A program made the position numbers and the translations under genes. A DNA stretch of 6,114 nt from an uncultured Coriobacteriaceae bacterium (GTDB lineage: Bacteria; Actinomycetota; Coriobacteriia; Coriobacteriales; UMGS124): contig USJP01000111.1 in NCBI GenBank assembly GCA_900555105.1, positions 1 through 6,114 of the forward strand. The letters are read 5' to 3'. The notes below the pieces were generated by a model. The model saw only the letters and a program-made list of their open reading frames with translations, made no database searches and was not told the origin of the DNA. Every line of letters starts with the position of its first letter. The first letter of the stretch is position 1. Below, piece by piece: positions 5,979 to 6,114 of this stretch.

Positions 5979-6007
5979 CTTGTAGTAATGGCTTGATGAA
6001 GTTGCCA
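5979..6007 (-). promoter_or_regulatory. Weak promoter candidate of the flavoprotein gene
   Basis: On the minus strand TGGCAA (complement of 6002-6007) is followed after 17 nt by TACAAG (complement of 5979-5984). Both boxes are poor matches to the sigma70 consensus, as might be expected of an activator-dependent promoter. The inverted repeat at 6042-6101 lies 34 bp upstream of the -35 box. Confidence 0.2.
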
Positions 6008-6041
6008 GGCTCCGAGCCATCCCCATGGCCCAGAAGCATCT

Positions 6042-6101
6042 CGGCGCATGTGCGTGCCCGTCCCACGTCTGGGGCGTGGCGCTTTGCATGCACATGCGCC
6101 G
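6042..6101. promoter_or_regulatory. 60-bp nested inverted repeat upstream of the flavoprotein gene
   Basis: The arms 6042-6057 and 6086-6101 are reverse complements at 15 of 16 positions, and the exception is a G-T wobble. The outer 12 pairs are perfect. The 28-nt spacer holds a second hairpin, CCACG (6063-6067) with CGTGG (6075-6079). Each arm contains repeated GCATG/GCGTG-like words. No T-run follows on either strand, which argues against a plain intrinsic terminator. It could be an operator for a regulator of the flavoprotein gene or a structured RNA element; a U-less terminator of an upstream gene cannot be excluded. Confidence 0.5.
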
Positions 6102-6114
6102 GATGGTTCGACCG

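Noticed and set aside
5951..6049. N-terminal extension of the flavoprotein up to 6049
   Set aside because: It would put 33 residues before the Tat motif, has no ribosome binding site, and ignores the consensus AGGAGG ahead of 5950.
6103..6114. ATG near the right edge as a rightward gene start
   Set aside because: Only four codons are visible and no purine-rich ribosome binding site precedes it; it sits directly after the inverted repeat.
1..6114. CRISPR array, insertion sequence, tRNA or rRNA
   Set aside because: No regularly spaced repeats, transposase-like frames, terminal repeats with target duplications, or tRNA/rRNA signatures were found; the only tandem repeats are inside the flavoprotein linker.

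Overview
The window is GC-rich bacterial DNA whose content points to an anaerobic actinobacterium of the Coriobacteriia (Eggerthella/Slackia/Adlercreutzia-like). The clue is a Tat-exported, FAD/FMN-containing 'fumarate reductase-like' flavoprotein with strongly GC-biased codons, a type greatly expanded in that class. The lineage is an inference from gene type and composition, not from a marker gene.

Layout: (1) positions 1-90, minus strand: the 5' end of an unidentified gene that runs off the left edge, with its own ribosome binding site. (2) 91-441: a divergent intergenic region with an AT-richer stretch, weak promoter candidates and a perfect 8-bp hairpin. (3) 442-3210, plus strand: a 922-aa SUV3-family RNA helicase, probably starting at TTG, with a roughly 430-residue N-terminal extension, a SUV3-type C-terminal domain and a terminal four-cysteine zinc ribbon. 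(4) 3211-3307: a convergent gap with a strong GC-rich hairpin. (5) 3308-5950, minus strand: an 880-aa exported flavoprotein made of a Tat signal with lipobox, a FAD_binding_2/fumarate reductase-like domain, and three FMN_bind modules joined by Ala/Glu-rich linkers. (6) 5951-6114: the leader of the flavoprotein gene, with a 60-bp nested inverted repeat.

The two large genes converge and show no functional link. The helicase is a cytoplasmic RNA-metabolism protein. The flavoprotein is an extracytoplasmic redox enzyme that probably passes electrons from covalently bound FMN to an FAD active site. The most interesting points are its FMN modules (modules 1 and 3 nearly identical with intact flavinylation motifs, module 2 degenerate) and its active site: the four catalytic residues of classical fumarate reductase appear replaced, with tyrosines placed as in 3-ketosteroid dehydrogenases. 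The true substrate is therefore unknown and probably not fumarate.
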